A stretch of DNA of 64,000 nt from JAGPDF01 sp052035735 (GCA_052035735.1 JBPOHI010000042.1:1-64000); one strand, 5' to 3'; shown: positions 6,533-17,612, numbered from the stretch's first letter. A program made the numbers and translations. Notes: generated by a model not told the origin, from the letters alone.

Positions 6533-7087
6533 TCAGAAGTGGACGGCGAGCCCGACGTTGGCCATGGCGTAGATGCTGGCGTCGTCGAGGAAGACGTAGT
6601 GCGCCGAGAGCTCGCCGATGAACGACAGGTAGCGTGTGATGTCGAAGTCGCCGGTCAGGCCGAGGACGATGCCGAGGTCGCTCTCGCTGCTCTCTCCCCC
6701 GGCGAGAAGATCGCCGTTCATCCGGTAGTAGCCCAGACCGAGATAGGTGCCGAAGTCGTACGTCGGCTGGGCGAAACGATACTCGCCGGAGATGTTGACG
6801 AACTCGAGATCCGCCTGGGAGAAGCGCTCGAAATCCGGGTCGCCTTCGATCGCGAGGCGTCCGGCGCGCACCACTACCAGCGTACGCGGCGCGGTGACCA
6901 TGCCGGCGGCGAGCGCCCAGCTGGTCTGGCCGAGACCGGGATCGGGGTCGGCGTCGAGCGCGCCGCCCACGCCCCCGAGCAGCCCGAGCGTGAAGGTATA
7001 GCTCTCCTGCTGCTCGGCGGCGGCGAGCGGCGCCGCGGCGGCGGCCAGAACGAAAGCGCATGACGACAGAGCGGTAGCGAGCTTCAA
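6533..7087 (-). CDS. Outer-membrane beta-barrel protein, small
   Basis: The 184-residue product has a signal peptide (residues 1-24, cleavage likely after LAAA). It then shows alternating hydrophobic strands and glycine-rich turns ending in VGLAVHF, a terminal phenylalanine typical of barrels assembled by BamA. Eight strands are plausible. It starts at TTG with GAGGAG 6 bases upstream, better placed than any ATG. A TATACT hexamer lies on the minus strand at 7151-7146, about 60 bases upstream. The family is unknown; the fold call rests on strand pattern and terminus. Confidence 0.72.
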   Translation of the reverse strand: MKLATALSSCAFVLAAAAAPLAAAEQQESYTFTLGLLGGVGGALDADPDPGLGQTSWALAAGMVTAPRTLVVVRAGRLAIEGDPDFERFSQADLEFVNISGEYRFAQPTYDFGTYLGLGYYRMNGDLLAGGESSESDLGIVLGLTGDFDITRYLSFIGELSAHYVFLDDASIYAMANVGLAVHF

Positions 7088-7204
7088 GACGGTCTCCTCG
7101 AGTGCGGGTCAGGCCCGGTGGACGGCGGTGCCGGCCGAAGACGCAAGTATAGCGGCGGTCGATTCCGTCTTAGCTTGTCAAGCCGGGCTCCTCCAGGTTC
7201 CAGG

Positions 7205-8011
7205 ATGGTGGAGTCCGCGCCGGCGCCCATGCACCTTCTCTTCGACCTGCTCGACCTGCTCTGGCCCCGTCATTGCCTCGCCTGCGACGGCGCACTGTCG
7301 GCGTTCGACGGCGTGGCGGCGAGCCGGCGGCGGGCGCCGCCCCTCGGCCTCTGCCCCGCCTGCTGCGCCCGGCTGGTGGCGATCGATCCGCTGGCGAGCT
7401 GCCACACCTGCGCCCACCCGCTCCCCCGAAGGCCTCCGGGGTTGCCCGCCCAGCGCTGCGGGCGCTGTCTCGCCGACCCGCCGCCCTTCGAACGGCTCTC
7501 GGCCCTCTGGCGCTATGAAAGCCCGCTGCAGGAGGTCGTGCGCGCGTTCAAGTTCGGCCGACTCGACTTTCTCGGCGCCCACTTCGGCCGCGCCCTCGCC
7601 CGGCTCTACGCCAGCCGCCGGCTGGAGCCCGGCTGGCAGCCGCCCGATCTGGTCGTGCCGGTGCCGCTACCCTGGCCCCGTCGCCTGGCGCGCGGGTTCA
7701 ACCAGACCGAGCTCATCGCCGCACCGCTCGCCCGGGAGCTCGCCTGCCCATGTCCGCGGGCGCTCCGCCGGCGGACTTTCGCTCCCCACCAAACCGGCCA
7801 GAAGCGGAGCGGGCGGAGCCGCGCCGCTCACTTCCGGGTGAGCGCTCCACGAAAGGTCGCTGGGCGATCGATCCTGCTCGTCGACGACGTCCTCACCACC
7901 GGCGCGACCGTCGCCGCAGCCAGCGCCGCGCTGCGCCGCGCCGGCGCCAGCCGGATCGAAGTCGCGGTGATCGGCTGGACGCCGCTCGCCGCCTTTCCCC
8001 GCCCCAATTGA
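7205..8011 (+). CDS. comF: ComF-family phosphoribosyltransferase-like protein
   Basis: ComF/GntX proteins have an N-terminal zinc-binding region and a phosphoribosyltransferase-fold C-terminus, and help DNA uptake in naturally competent bacteria. Four cysteine pairs (CLAC, CPAC, CHTC, CGRC) occupy residues 24-95. The PRPP-binding loop LLVDDVLTTGATV lies near residue 225, and RGFNQTELIA is a family signature. The start is uncertain: ATG at 7205 gives 268 residues, and ATG at 7229 is also possible. A role in competence would suit the integron nearby, but no other competence gene is in the window. The gene stands alone; its stop overlaps the promoter of the next gene. Confidence 0.9.
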   Translation: MVESAPAPMHLLFDLLDLLWPRHCLACDGALSAFDGVAASRRRAPPLGLCPACCARLVAIDPLASCHTCAHPLPRRPPGLPAQRCGRCLADPPPFERLSALWRYESPLQEVVRAFKFGRLDFLGAHFGRALARLYASRRLEPGWQPPDLVVPVPLPWPRRLARGFNQTELIAAPLARELACPCPRALRRRTFAPHQTGQKRSGRSRAAHFRVSAPRKVAGRSILLVDDVLTTGATVAAASAALRRAGASRIEVAVIGWTPLAAFPRPN

Positions 8012-8036
8012 CAGGCCTTGACAGCGGAGCTATATT
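8008..8036 (+). promoter_or_regulatory. Near-consensus sigma70 promoter
   Basis: TTGACA (8008-8013), exactly 17 bases, then TATATT (8031-8036). Transcription should start near 8043, only about three bases before the ATG at 8046, so the mRNA would be leaderless or nearly so. The -35 box overlaps the comF stop codon. Confidence 0.75.
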
Positions 8037-8045
8037 GGCGCCGCG

Positions 8046-9989
8046 ATGGGTTTCCTACCCATTTTCCCTCATCGGCGCGCGACGGCGATTTTCGCCACGC
8101 TGACTCTCCTCGCGCTTACGGGCTCGGCCAGAGCCGAAGTCCTCGGTCTCGAGGGGCGGGTGGTCCTCGATCAGTCGCCGGTCTCCGAAGCGCGCGTCTA
8201 CGCCTACCAGTTGGTCGAGAAGTCGCTCCACAAAGTGCTTACCGACGCCTCCGGGCGTTTCCTCTTCGAAGCGCTGCCGGCCGGCATCTACAAGCTCATC
8301 GCCCACAAGACCGGCCTCGAGCCGGCGATCCAGTTGCTGCAGCGCGATGCCGCCGAGTCGGCCCAGTTCGTCGAGCTCGAGCTCACCCGCGAAGCCTCCC
8401 CGGACCTTACCGACTTCTGGAGCGTGCGTTCCGAGATTCCGGCCGACGTGCTGCGCGAGATCACCGCGCCGAAGGCGCCCGAGTCGGCCCAGGCCGCCGA
8501 CGCGCCGCAACTAGCCAACCTAGCTCTCGGCAGCGCCACCCAGATGGACTCGCGGCTGCTCGCCCAAGTGTCGGCGCTGTCGGGCCTCCACGACGTCACG
8601 CCGGCCGCCAGCGCCCGCCTCACCGGAGCGAACGTCGGTCTCAAGGGGCAGCTCGGCAAGGTGAAGCTGTCGATGACCGGCGACTTCCAGACCTTCGAGT
8701 CCGACCTCGAGCCGCGCTCCGACGCCGGCATCGCCATCGACGGGCAGACGCACTCGGTCAGCTTCAACCTGCAGACCCCGCAGCAGGGCGACTTCGACAT
8801 CTCCTCGAGCAGCAATCGCCTGACCATGATGGACGACAGCTTCACCACTCCGGTCGAGGCATCGCAGCTCTTCTTCGCCTGGAACCGTCCGGTCGGCACC
8901 GCCGGCACGACGTCGGTCAAGGCCTCGCTGGTCGAAGAGAGCGGGCTCTACAACCGCTCCTGGATCGATCCGCTGGGTCTGCCGGTCGCCTCGCGACGTC
9001 TGCGAATCGAAGGCGACTATTCGCGCAAGGTCGCGGGCATGGGCGACATCCGCGCCGGCCTGCGCTATCGCGAGAGCACCGGCGCCTACGCCCGGAGGAT
9101 CGCCGGGACGGACAGCGCGCTGCTCGCCAGCGAGTCGATCGACGCCTTCGGCGACGGCGGCTGGCAGGTGCACGACAAGGTGCTGGTGCAGTACGGCCTG
9201 TTCACCACGACGACCGACGGCAGCATCTCGATCACACCGCGCGGCGGCTTCGTGCTGCAGATGGGGCCGCTCTGGCAGGCGTCGTTCAACGCCGCCCACC
9301 GCGTCGTCTCGCGCGAGGATTTCGTCGCCGACGACTTCCTGCCGGTCGTCTTCGACGGCACGATGACCTGCGGCGAGGCCGAGACCTCCTGCTACCAGAT
9401 GTCGCTCCTGCGGTCTTCGGGCGTCGACAGCCAGCTGGGCTTCGGAGCGTCCTTCCGCGAGCTCGACGAGACCGTGCGGCTCTACTTCAACGGCAACTTC
9501 TTCGAGAGCAGCGAAGGGATCTTCCTGGTGCCGGGCGACCGTATCCCGGAGATCCACGCCTCGCTGCGGCAGCGGATCTCGCCCGGCGTGGTCGCCAAGG
9601 TTACGGCCAGCGTCGCGAGCGGCGGCGGCGGGGTCTTCCAGTCGGTCAACCGGCGCCACTACGAGAACGAAGTCTCGATGGTCACCTCCGGCTTCGATGC
9701 GACCTTCGAGCGCACCGAGACCGGCGTCTACGTTTCATTCCAGCGCCTCGACCAGCAGCTCACGCCGTACACTCAAGCGGCAAAGAGCTACGCCGCGGAG
9801 CCTACGACCGGGATGCAGCGTCTCGAGGTGGTCGTCAGCCAGAACCTCTCGGCGATCTGGGACCTCTCCCAGGACTGGGCGGTGCATCTCGGCATGGGGC
9901 TCGCGCGCGGCGCTTCGTTCTTCCACTCGGACGTCGATTCCGAGGCAATTCAGCGCCGCATCGTGACCGGCGTTGCCGTCCGCTTCTGA
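8046..9989 (+). CDS. Outer-membrane beta-barrel protein with carboxypeptidase-regulatory-like domain
   Basis: The 647-residue product has a signal peptide (about 1-30, ending SARA). A beta-sandwich of the carboxypeptidase-regulatory type follows (about 33-105: GRVVLDQSPVSEARVYAYQL ... GRFLFEALPAGIYKL). A long strand-rich region from about 180 to the end closes with GVAVRF. This layout is that of TonB-dependent-receptor-like proteins of Bacteroidota and Acidobacteriota, but I see no TonB box or clear plug domain, so transport is unproven. A CG..ETSC cysteine pair near residue 440 could form a loop disulfide. No ribosome-binding site precedes the ATG and there is no better start downstream. Confidence 0.75.
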   Translation: MGFLPIFPHRRATAIFATLTLLALTGSARAEVLGLEGRVVLDQSPVSEARVYAYQLVEKSLHKVLTDASGRFLFEALPAGIYKLIAHKTGLEPAIQLLQRDAAESAQFVELELTREASPDLTDFWSVRSEIPADVLREITAPKAPESAQAADAPQLANLALGSATQMDSRLLAQVSALSGLHDVTPAASARLTGANVGLKGQLGKVKLSMTGDFQTFESDLEPRSDAGIAIDGQTHSVSFNLQTPQQGDFDISSSSNRLTMMDDSFTTPVEASQLFFAWNRPVGTAGTTSVKASLVEESGLYNRSWIDPLGLPVASRRLRIEGDYSRKVAGMGDIRAGLRYRESTGAYARRIAGTDSALLASESIDAFGDGGWQVHDKVLVQYGLFTTTTDGSISITPRGGFVLQMGPLWQASFNAAHRVVSREDFVADDFLPVVFDGTMTCGEAETSCYQMSLLRSSGVDSQLGFGASFRELDETVRLYFNGNFFESSEGIFLVPGDRIPEIHASLRQRISPGVVAKVTASVASGGGGVFQSVNRRHYENEVSMVTSGFDATFERTETGVYVSFQRLDQQLTPYTQAAKSYAAEPTTGMQRLEVVVSQNLSAIWDLSQDWAVHLGMGLARGASFFHSDVDSEAIQRRIVTGVAVRF

Positions 9990-10048
9990 GCTCCGGCCGC
10001 TCGCTGCACCCCGACTCCCCCGCCAACCCAGCGCCGCTTCTCCCTTCT

Positions 10049-10085
10049 CCGTCGGTGGCCTCCGACGACGGTTTCTTCATTTTTC
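10049..10085 (+). terminator. Probable terminator after the outer-membrane gene
   Basis: CGTCGG and CCGACG form a 6-base stem around TGGCCT, followed by a T-rich run (TTTCTTCATTTTT). It lies 60 bases past the stop and before the next gene's promoter. The remaining 80 bases to that promoter show nothing more. Confidence 0.45.
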
Positions 10086-10168
10086 TGAAGCGGCTCCAAT
10101 TTTCCGCTGCGGCGAGGCATAAACCTCTCCAAAAGCGCCACTTATCTGGATCCCGGCGCATGTCCCGA

Positions 10169-10184
10169 TGGCATGGAAAGTGCT
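10169..10184 (+). promoter_or_regulatory. Sigma54-type promoter of the kinase-regulator operon
   Basis: TGGCATGGAAAGTGCT places GG (10170-10171) and GC (10182-10183) exactly 10 bases apart, as RpoN promoters require, with two mismatches to TGGCACG-N4-TTGCT. Transcription would start near 10195, which favours the kinase start at 10218. The operon's second gene is itself a sigma54 activator, so self-activation is likely. Confidence 0.55.
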
Positions 10185-10217
10185 ATTTCCCTTTCGCCTT
10201 GGAACTGCCGGCTTTCG

Positions 10218-13045
10218 ATGTCTGAACTCTTGCGGCTACGCCGCCTCGCCAACCTCCTTCTCCTCGCGGCCACCGCCGGCCTGGCGGTCCTCGGTGCACG
10301 CGGCTTCGAGCAGAAGCTCGAGACCTTCCAGCCCCTCGGGTTCGAGGCCTCTCCCGCCGGCGACCATTGGCTGATCCGGGCCGTCGATCCGCTGTTCGAG
10401 ACCCCCCTCGTACCGGGGGACCGCATCGTCCTGGTCAACGGAGCGGAGGTCAGCCAGGTCGCGCGTCTGACCTCCGTACTGCGCGACGCGCCCTCGGCAC
10501 AGCTCGTGGTCCTGCGCAACGAGCGCCTGGCCACGCTCGAGTATCACCGCCCGCCGCTCGATCTCGACGCGCCGTATCTGATCCTCGCCCTGATCGGGTG
10601 CGCCTACGCGGCGATCGGCCTCTTCGTCTTCTGGCGCTCCGGCACGGCTTCGGGCGGCACCCTGTTCTACCTCTGGTGCCTGGCCTCGGCGGTGCTGTAC
10701 GTCTTCTCGCCGGTCTTTCCGCCCGACGCCCTGGGGCGCTGGGTCTACTTCTTCGACGAGGCTGCCCGGCTTCTCCTGCCGCCGCTGACGCTCCATCTCT
10801 GCCTGTCGATCCCGCGGCCGCTGGCATCGGCGCGGCGGCGTTGGCTGCCGTTCCTCTACCTTCCGGCCGCGGTGCTGACCCTGTTCCAGGCCGATCTGGT
10901 CTGGGCGAACGGCGCCGCCCTGGTCGGCCCGCCGAGTGCCCGGCTGCTCGTGCTGCTCGACCGGATCGAGCTCGCGCACTTCCTGCTCTTCGCAGCGCTC
11001 GCCGCGGTCGTCCTGGCGCGCCGCCTCGCCGCCCTGCGCGACTGGGAGCAGCAGCGCCAGCTCCTCTGGCTGCTCGTCGGCATGAGCGCCGGCTATCTGC
11101 CCTTCTTCCTCTTCTCGGGTCTGCCTTCGCTGCTGGGCCTCGAGCTCCCGGAGTCGCTTTCGACGCTCGCCGTGCTGCCGCTCGCCTGCGTGCCGTTCGC
11201 CTTCGCCTGGGCGGTGCTGCGCTACCGCCTCTGGGACCTGGGCGTCATGGTGCGCAACGGCCTGTCCTACACCCTGACGCTGATCTTCGGCCTGACGACC
11301 TTCTCGCTGATCGACCTCGCGGTGCGACGCTCGATGCCCGTCGGCCTGGGCTTCACCCGCGATCTGCTGACCTTCGTCGGTGGCATTCTCGCCGTCGGCC
11401 TGGTCGTGCCGACGCATCGCGGCATCCACGGCGTCCTCGAGCGTCTGCAGTACGGCGGCGCGCTGCGCCACCGGCGCGGCCTGCAGCGCGTCGGCCAGGA
11501 GCTCCTCCAGGAGCGCGACCTCGACCGGCTCTGCCAGGTGCTGCTCTCCGAGACCGAACAGGCGCTCGACATCGAGCGCGCCAACCTGCTGCTGCTCCAG
11601 GGTCCGGCTCTCGTGCCGGTGCGCCCCCACCCCGGCGTGCCGCGCTCGGCGGCACTCGCGTCGCTGCGCGACGGACTCTGGGAGGGCGAGTTCGAGACCC
11701 TCTCGCCGATCGGTCTGCCAGGCGAGTCGGCGACCGTCGAACAGCAGCTCTACGTCGCCGGATACCGGTACGTCTTCCCGCTCCTGGTCCGCGGCCAGCG
11801 CATCGGACTGGCCCTCTGCTCGCTGCGGCACGACCGCCAGCCGCTGTCCTCCGAGGACATCGAGATCGTGCGCGCGCTGCTCGACCAGGCGGCGCTCGCC
11901 ATCGAGAACGCGCAGCTCCTCGATCAGGTGCACCGTCAACTGGCGCGGGTGACTTCGCTGCAGCGTCACAACGAGGAGATCCTCGAGTCGTCTCCGGCCG
12001 GTATCGTCGTGCTCGGCGCCGACGGCACGGTGGCGAGCGCCAACCTCGCCTTCGCCGCCATCGCCGGAAGGACGCGGACGGAGCTCACCGGCAAGCGGCT
12101 GCTCGATCTCTTCCCGCTAGAGTCCGTACCCGAGCCCGGCTCGGGCATCCGCCAGCTGTCGTTCGAGGACGAGACCGGAGCCGAGCGCCATCTGCAGTGG
12201 AACGCCGCGCCTCTCGCCGCCGACCTTGCCGGAGTGGCCGCGGTGCGGGCCGATCGCGTCCTCGTCGTGCAGGACGTCTCGGAGCGGGTCGCCATGGAAC
12301 GCGCGCTGCGCGAGCAGGACCGCCTCGCGGCCCTCGGCGTGCTCGCCGCCGGCGTCGCGCACGAGGTCAACACCCCGCTCACCGGAATCTCGAGCTACGC
12401 CCAGATGCTGCTCGCCGACACCGCGGCCGGCGATCCCCGGCGCGAGCTCCTGGAGAAGGTCGAGCGCCAGACCTTCCGCGCGTCGCGCATCGTCAACGGC
12501 TTGCTCGAGTTCGCCCGCAAGCGCGACCACGAGAGCGGCCCGGTGGACGTGCCGGCGCTGCTGCGCGAGACCGTGGACCTGCTGCACGAGAGACTGGTGG
12601 GACGCGGCGTCACCGTCGAATGGAATCTGCCCGAGGCGACGCCGGCGATCTCCGGTTCCGACGGAGAGCTGCAGCAGGTGTTCACCAACCTGCTGCTCAA
12701 TGCCATCGACGCCGCGCCCGAGCGCAGCGGCCGGATCGCGATCGCGATCGAGACCCTCCCCTGCACCGGCACGGCTGCAACCGCCGGCGTCCGCGTGCGT
12801 ATGGAAGACAACGGCTCGGGAATCGAAGCGCACCATCTGGCGCGGATCTTCGAGCCGTTCTACACCACGAAGACGGGCAAAGGGGGCACGGGCTTGGGCC
12901 TCGCCATCAGCCGGAGCATCATCGAGCAGCACGGAGGACGCATCCTGGCCGAGAGCCGCGGCAAAGACCTCGGCTGCCGGTTCGTCGTCGACCTGCCGAC
13001 GGCGGGCAACGGCTCCCGGGTGCCTGACGCCGCGCCGGAGCGCTC

Positions 13046-13049
<4 letters not shown>
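10218..13049 (+). CDS. Membrane sensor histidine kinase, NtrB/PrsK-like
   Basis: This 943-residue kinase phosphorylates the response regulator encoded next. The parts in order are a first membrane helix (about 8-28), a PDZ-like periplasmic segment (about 30-105, with GDRIVLVNGAEV), 7-8 membrane helices (about 115-375), GAF (about 410-560), PAS (about 575-690), and HisKA with AHEVNTPLTGISS (His near residue 715). The ATPase domain follows with NLLLNAIDAAP, DNGSGI, FEPFYTTK and GTGLGLAIS. The ATG at 10218 was chosen over 10173 because the latter lies inside the promoter. GAF plus a multi-helix N-terminus and pairing with a sigma54 activator recall PrsK of exopolysaccharide-producing bacteria. 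It overlaps the next gene by 4 bases. Confidence 0.92.
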
Positions 13050-14449
<1,400 letters not shown>

Positions 14450-14552
14450 CCTCCGAGAGCCGCGCGCGGACCGCCACCGGCACCGCGGCGGCGCATTGCC
14501 CTCGATCTAAACTCCTCCAGCCATTGAAATTAGCGGGAATGAAACGCTCCCC

Positions 14553-14582
14553 TTGGCGGTTGACCCGGGTATCCGCTAAAAT
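14553..14582 (+). promoter_or_regulatory. Sigma70-type promoter of rpmE
   Basis: TTGGCG (14553-14558), 18 bases, TAAAAT (14577-14582). A leader of about 48 bases leads to the rpmE ATG, with AGGAAGG just before it. Confidence 0.5.
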
Positions 14583-14636
14583 CAGCGGTCCGCGCGCGAT
14601 CTCCGCGTGCGTCGTTCCAAGTCAGGAAGGCGTCGC

Positions 14637-14840
14637 ATGAAGACTGGCATCCATCCGGAACTTCACATGGTCACCGCGGTCTGCGCCTGCGGCAACACGT
14701 TCGAAACGCATTCGACGAAGAAGGAGCTGCGTCTGGAGATCTGCAGCGCTTGCCACCCCTTCTTCACCGGCAAGCAGAAGCTCATCGACACCGCCGGCCG
14801 CGTCGAGCGCTTCAACCGCCGCTACACGAAGTCCGCCTAG
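14637..14840 (+). CDS. rpmE: 50S ribosomal protein L31
   Basis: L31 sits at the central protuberance and bridges the two ribosomal subunits. The 67 residues begin MKTGIHPELHMV and carry the zinc-binding form of the protein, with CAC near residue 17 and CSAC near residue 38, and the family's HPFFTGKQK segment. The ATG at 14637 is set by AGGAAGG 6-12 bases upstream; an in-frame ATG 30 bases earlier has no family match. The gene has its own promoter and terminator. The cysteine-bearing type is often exchanged for a cysteine-free copy under zinc limitation; no second copy is in the window. Confidence 0.97.
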   Translation: MKTGIHPELHMVTAVCACGNTFETHSTKKELRLEICSACHPFFTGKQKLIDTAGRVERFNRRYTKSA

Positions 14841-14861
14841 CCAGCGAGCGCCGACATCCCG

Positions 14862-14905
14862 ACCCCGGGTCGCCACCGTGCTCACGGTCGGTGCCCGGGG
14901 TTTTG
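14862..14905 (+). terminator. Rho-independent terminator of rpmE
   Basis: ACCCCGGG (14862-14869) pairs with CCCGGGGT (14894-14901) around an imperfect inner stem, followed by TTTT. It lies 22 bases past the rpmE stop and separates it from prfA. Confidence 0.75.
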
Positions 14906-14945
14906 ATTTGGCGCCCGCCGGGACTGCCGAGAGCGTGATGCTCCG

Positions 14946-16040
14946 ATGATCGACCGACTGCTCGCCCTCGAAGCCTCGCATGCCGAGCTTTCCGCCCGGC
15001 TCGCTCTGCCGGAGGTTCATTCCGACCCCAAGGCGGTGCGCGAGATCAGCAAGGCCTTGGCGGAGATCGATCCGATCGTCGGCCTCTTCCGGCGCTTCCG
15101 CGACCTCGGCCGCGAGCTCGAAGAGGCAGAGGAGCTCGCCGCGACCGCCGAGGCGAGCGGCGACTCCGAGCTCCTGGCGATGGCCGCCGCCGAGGTGACG
15201 AGCCTCGTCGCCCAGCGCGAAGCGCTCGATCGCGAGATCAAACAGGCACTCGTCCCCAAGGATCCGAACGACAGCCGCAACGTCGTGCTCGAGATCCGCG
15301 CCGGCACCGGCGGCGACGAAGCGTCGCTCTTCGCCGCCGAGCTCTTCCGCATGTACAGCCGCTATGCCGAGCGCCGGGGCTGGCGGGTCGAGGTGATCGA
15401 CCTGTCCGAGTCGGAGGCCGGGGGCGTCAAAGAGGTCTCGGCGATCATCGAAGGTCAGGGCGCCTACAGCAAGCTCAAACACGAAGGAGGCACGCACCGC
15501 GTGCAGCGCGTCCCGGCGACCGAGGGCTCGGGCCGCATCCATACTTCAGCCGCCACCGTCGCCGTGCTGCCCGAGGCCGACGACGTCGAAGTCGAAGTGC
15601 ACGAGAAAGACCTGCGCGTCGATCGATTCTGCGCTTCGGGCCCCGGCGGCCAGGGGGTCAACACGACCTACTCCGCGGTTCGCCTCACCCATCTGCCCAC
15701 CGGCCTGGTGGTCTCCTGCCAGGACGAGCGCAGCCAGATCAAGAACCGCGAGAAGGCGATGCGGGTGCTGAAGGCACGGCTCTTCGAGCTCGAGCGCGAG
15801 CGAGCCGAGTCGGCGATGTCGGCCGAGCGGCGGAAGATGGTCGGTTCCGGGGACCGGTCGGAGAAGATCCGCACCTATAACTTCCCCCAGAACCGCATCA
15901 CCGACCATCGCATCGGTCTCACCCTGCACCAGCTGCCGGCGGTGCTCGGCGGCGAGCTCGACGCGCTCATCCACCCGCTGGTCGAGTACTTCCAGGCGCA
16001 GAAGATGGACGAGGCCGCGCGCAGCAGCACGACCGCCTGA
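14946..16040 (+). CDS. prfA: Peptide chain release factor 1
   Basis: RF1 reads stop codons UAA and UAG and triggers release of the finished protein. The 364 residues are full length. Domain 2 has the stop-reading tripeptide PAT (190-192) in RVPATEGSGRIHTSA. Domain 3 has the catalytic GGQ (234-236), whose glutamine is the target of the methyltransferase PrmC, encoded 1.6 kb downstream. The residue after GGQ is glycine where E. coli has histidine. In many bacteria prfA and prmC are adjacent; here two minus-strand genes lie between. Confidence 0.97.
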   Translation: MIDRLLALEASHAELSARLALPEVHSDPKAVREISKALAEIDPIVGLFRRFRDLGRELEEAEELAATAEASGDSELLAMAAAEVTSLVAQREALDREIKQALVPKDPNDSRNVVLEIRAGTGGDEASLFAAELFRMYSRYAERRGWRVEVIDLSESEAGGVKEVSAIIEGQGAYSKLKHEGGTHRVQRVPATEGSGRIHTSAATVAVLPEADDVEVEVHEKDLRVDRFCASGPGGQGVNTTYSAVRLTHLPTGLVVSCQDERSQIKNREKAMRVLKARLFELERERAESAMSAERRKMVGSGDRSEKIRTYNFPQNRITDHRIGLTLHQLPAVLGGELDALIHPLVEYFQAQKMDEAARSSTTA

Positions 16041-16060
16041 GGAGGCCGCCCGGCGCGGCT

Positions 16061-16996
16061 TCAGGCTGCGGCTTTTTCGCGCCGCGGCTCGTCGTAGAGG
16101 ATCGCCACCAGCGCCGCCAGGATGAGCGCTCCGGCGACGACGACCCTGCCGCTCACCGGCTCGTCCACGATCCACCAACCGAGCAGCACCGCGACGATCG
16201 GGTTGACGAACGCGTAGGTCGAAACGACCGTCGGGCGCGCGTTGCGCAACAGGTAGGCGTAGGCGGTGAACGCGACGATCGAACCGAAGGTGACGAGGTA
16301 GGCGAACGCCCAGAGCGCCGGCGCCGTGACCTTCGCCGGCTCGAACGTCGCCCACTCCCCCGTCGCACCGCCGAGCAACGCCAGCATCGCGCCGCCGGCG
16401 AGCATCTGGCTGCCGGTGGCGATCGTGGGCGATGCCGGGAGCCGGGCGCGCGTCGAATAGAGCGAACCCAGAGCCCAGAAGAACGAGGCGACGACCACCG
16501 CGAGCGCCCCGGCGACGTCGATCGCGCCGCCCCCGCCGCCGGCCCCCACTGGGCCACCGACGAGCACGAAGACGCCGGCGAGGCCGACAGCGATGCCGCC
16601 GTAGGTCCGCAATCCCGGCCGCCGGCCGCGCGTCACGATCGGCACCAGCAGCGCGATCCACAAAGGCTCGGTGGCGATGAGCAGGGCAGCGATTCCGGAC
16701 GGAATGCGGTGCTCCGCCCAGACCACGAGACCGTTGCCGCCGACCAGCAGGAGGGCGCCAATTGCCGCGATCGGCAGCAGCGACTTCGCATCCGGCGCCT
16801 TGCCGCCGCGCAGCCGCCCCCAGCCGTAGAGCAACGCGCCGGCGATGAGGTAGCGGGCGCCCGCCATCGAGAACGTCGGCAACGACACGATGGCGAATCG
16901 GATCGCCAGATACGTCGAGCCCCAGACCAGGTAGACGGCGAGCAGGGCGGCGAGCGTCCGGCCGCGAAAGAGGCTGCGTCCGTCGAAGGTAGTCAT
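16061..16996 (-). CDS. EamA-family (DMT) transporter
   Basis: This is an inner-membrane carrier of the drug/metabolite superfamily, with two EamA repeats of five helices each (about 12-145 and 165-300). The first carries the typical YLVWGSTYLAIRF and the second NARPTVVSTYAFVNPIVAVLLGW. The length of 311 is standard. Closest in layout to YedA-like amino-acid or metabolite exporters. The coupled Lrp-type regulator just upstream (4-base overlap) suggests export of an amino acid, which is inference. A glycine-rich insert lies near residue 152. Confidence 0.93.
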   Translation of the reverse strand: MTTFDGRSLFRGRTLAALLAVYLVWGSTYLAIRFAIVSLPTFSMAGARYLIAGALLYGWGRLRGGKAPDAKSLLPIAAIGALLLVGGNGLVVWAEHRIPSGIAALLIATEPLWIALLVPIVTRGRRPGLRTYGGIAVGLAGVFVLVGGPVGAGGGGGAIDVAGALAVVVASFFWALGSLYSTRARLPASPTIATGSQMLAGGAMLALLGGATGEWATFEPAKVTAPALWAFAYLVTFGSIVAFTAYAYLLRNARPTVVSTYAFVNPIVAVLLGWWIVDEPVSGRVVVAGALILAALVAILYDEPRREKAAA

Positions 16997-17484
16997 GTCG
17001 CCTCCCGCAGGTCGTCCGAAGCCGCCTGCGATCCGACCGGCACCGGTAGCGCCTGTCCCTCCTTGACCGTGCCGAGCGCGATCGTCGTGCGCGTCCGCCG
17101 GATCGCCGGAAAGCCGCCGAGCTCCTCCTGCAGGAAGCGGCCGAGATCGCCGGTCGAGGCGCAGCGCACCTTCAACAGGTAGCAGTCTTCGCCAGCGATG
17201 TGATGCACCTCCTGAACCTGCGGCAGCTGCGCCAGTTGGGCGCCGGTGGTCCCTTCGGTCAGCCGGTCGTCGACCTGCACGGAGATGAAGGCAAGCAGAC
17301 CACAGCCGAGAGCCTCGGGATCGAGACGGGCGTGATAGCCGAGCACGACACCGCGCTGCTCGAGCTTGCGGATCCGTTCGGCGACGGCGGAGGCCGCGAG
17401 GTCCACCCGGCGAGAGATCTCGGCGTTTCCGATGCGAGCGTCGCCCTGCAGGAGCGACAGGATCTGAAAATCGATGGCGTCCAT
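16993..17484 (-). CDS. Lrp/AsnC-family transcription regulator
   Basis: These regulators sense amino acids and often control the neighbouring transporter. Residues 1-60 hold the winged helix-turn-helix (IGNAEISRRVDLAASAVAERIRKLEQRGVV), and residues 70-145 the RAM ligand-binding domain. The length of 163 is normal. The stop overlaps the start of the EamA gene (ATGA), so both are made from one mRNA. No ribosome-binding site precedes the ATG. A TAGAAT hexamer ends 11 bases before the ATG, which would give a very short leader. It is divergent from prmC. Confidence 0.95.
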   Translation of the reverse strand: MDAIDFQILSLLQGDARIGNAEISRRVDLAASAVAERIRKLEQRGVVLGYHARLDPEALGCGLLAFISVQVDDRLTEGTTGAQLAQLPQVQEVHHIAGEDCYLLKVRCASTGDLGRFLQEELGGFPAIRRTRTTIALGTVKEGQALPVPVGSQAASDDLREAT

Positions 17485-17612
17485 AACGCGGATATTCTAC
17501 TCCGTTCCCGTCGATTCAACTACAGCGCGAACTGTTTGGAGCTGAATCTTTCCAAATTTGACCCTTTCGCCGACGCCTGCGTCTCTCCACCCGACACCCA
17601 TAAGATCCGGGG

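Noticed and set aside
10236..11969. 577-codon minus-strand frame
   Set aside because: Antisense to the membrane part of the sensor kinase; Glu/Gln/Arg-rich mirror of Leu codons.
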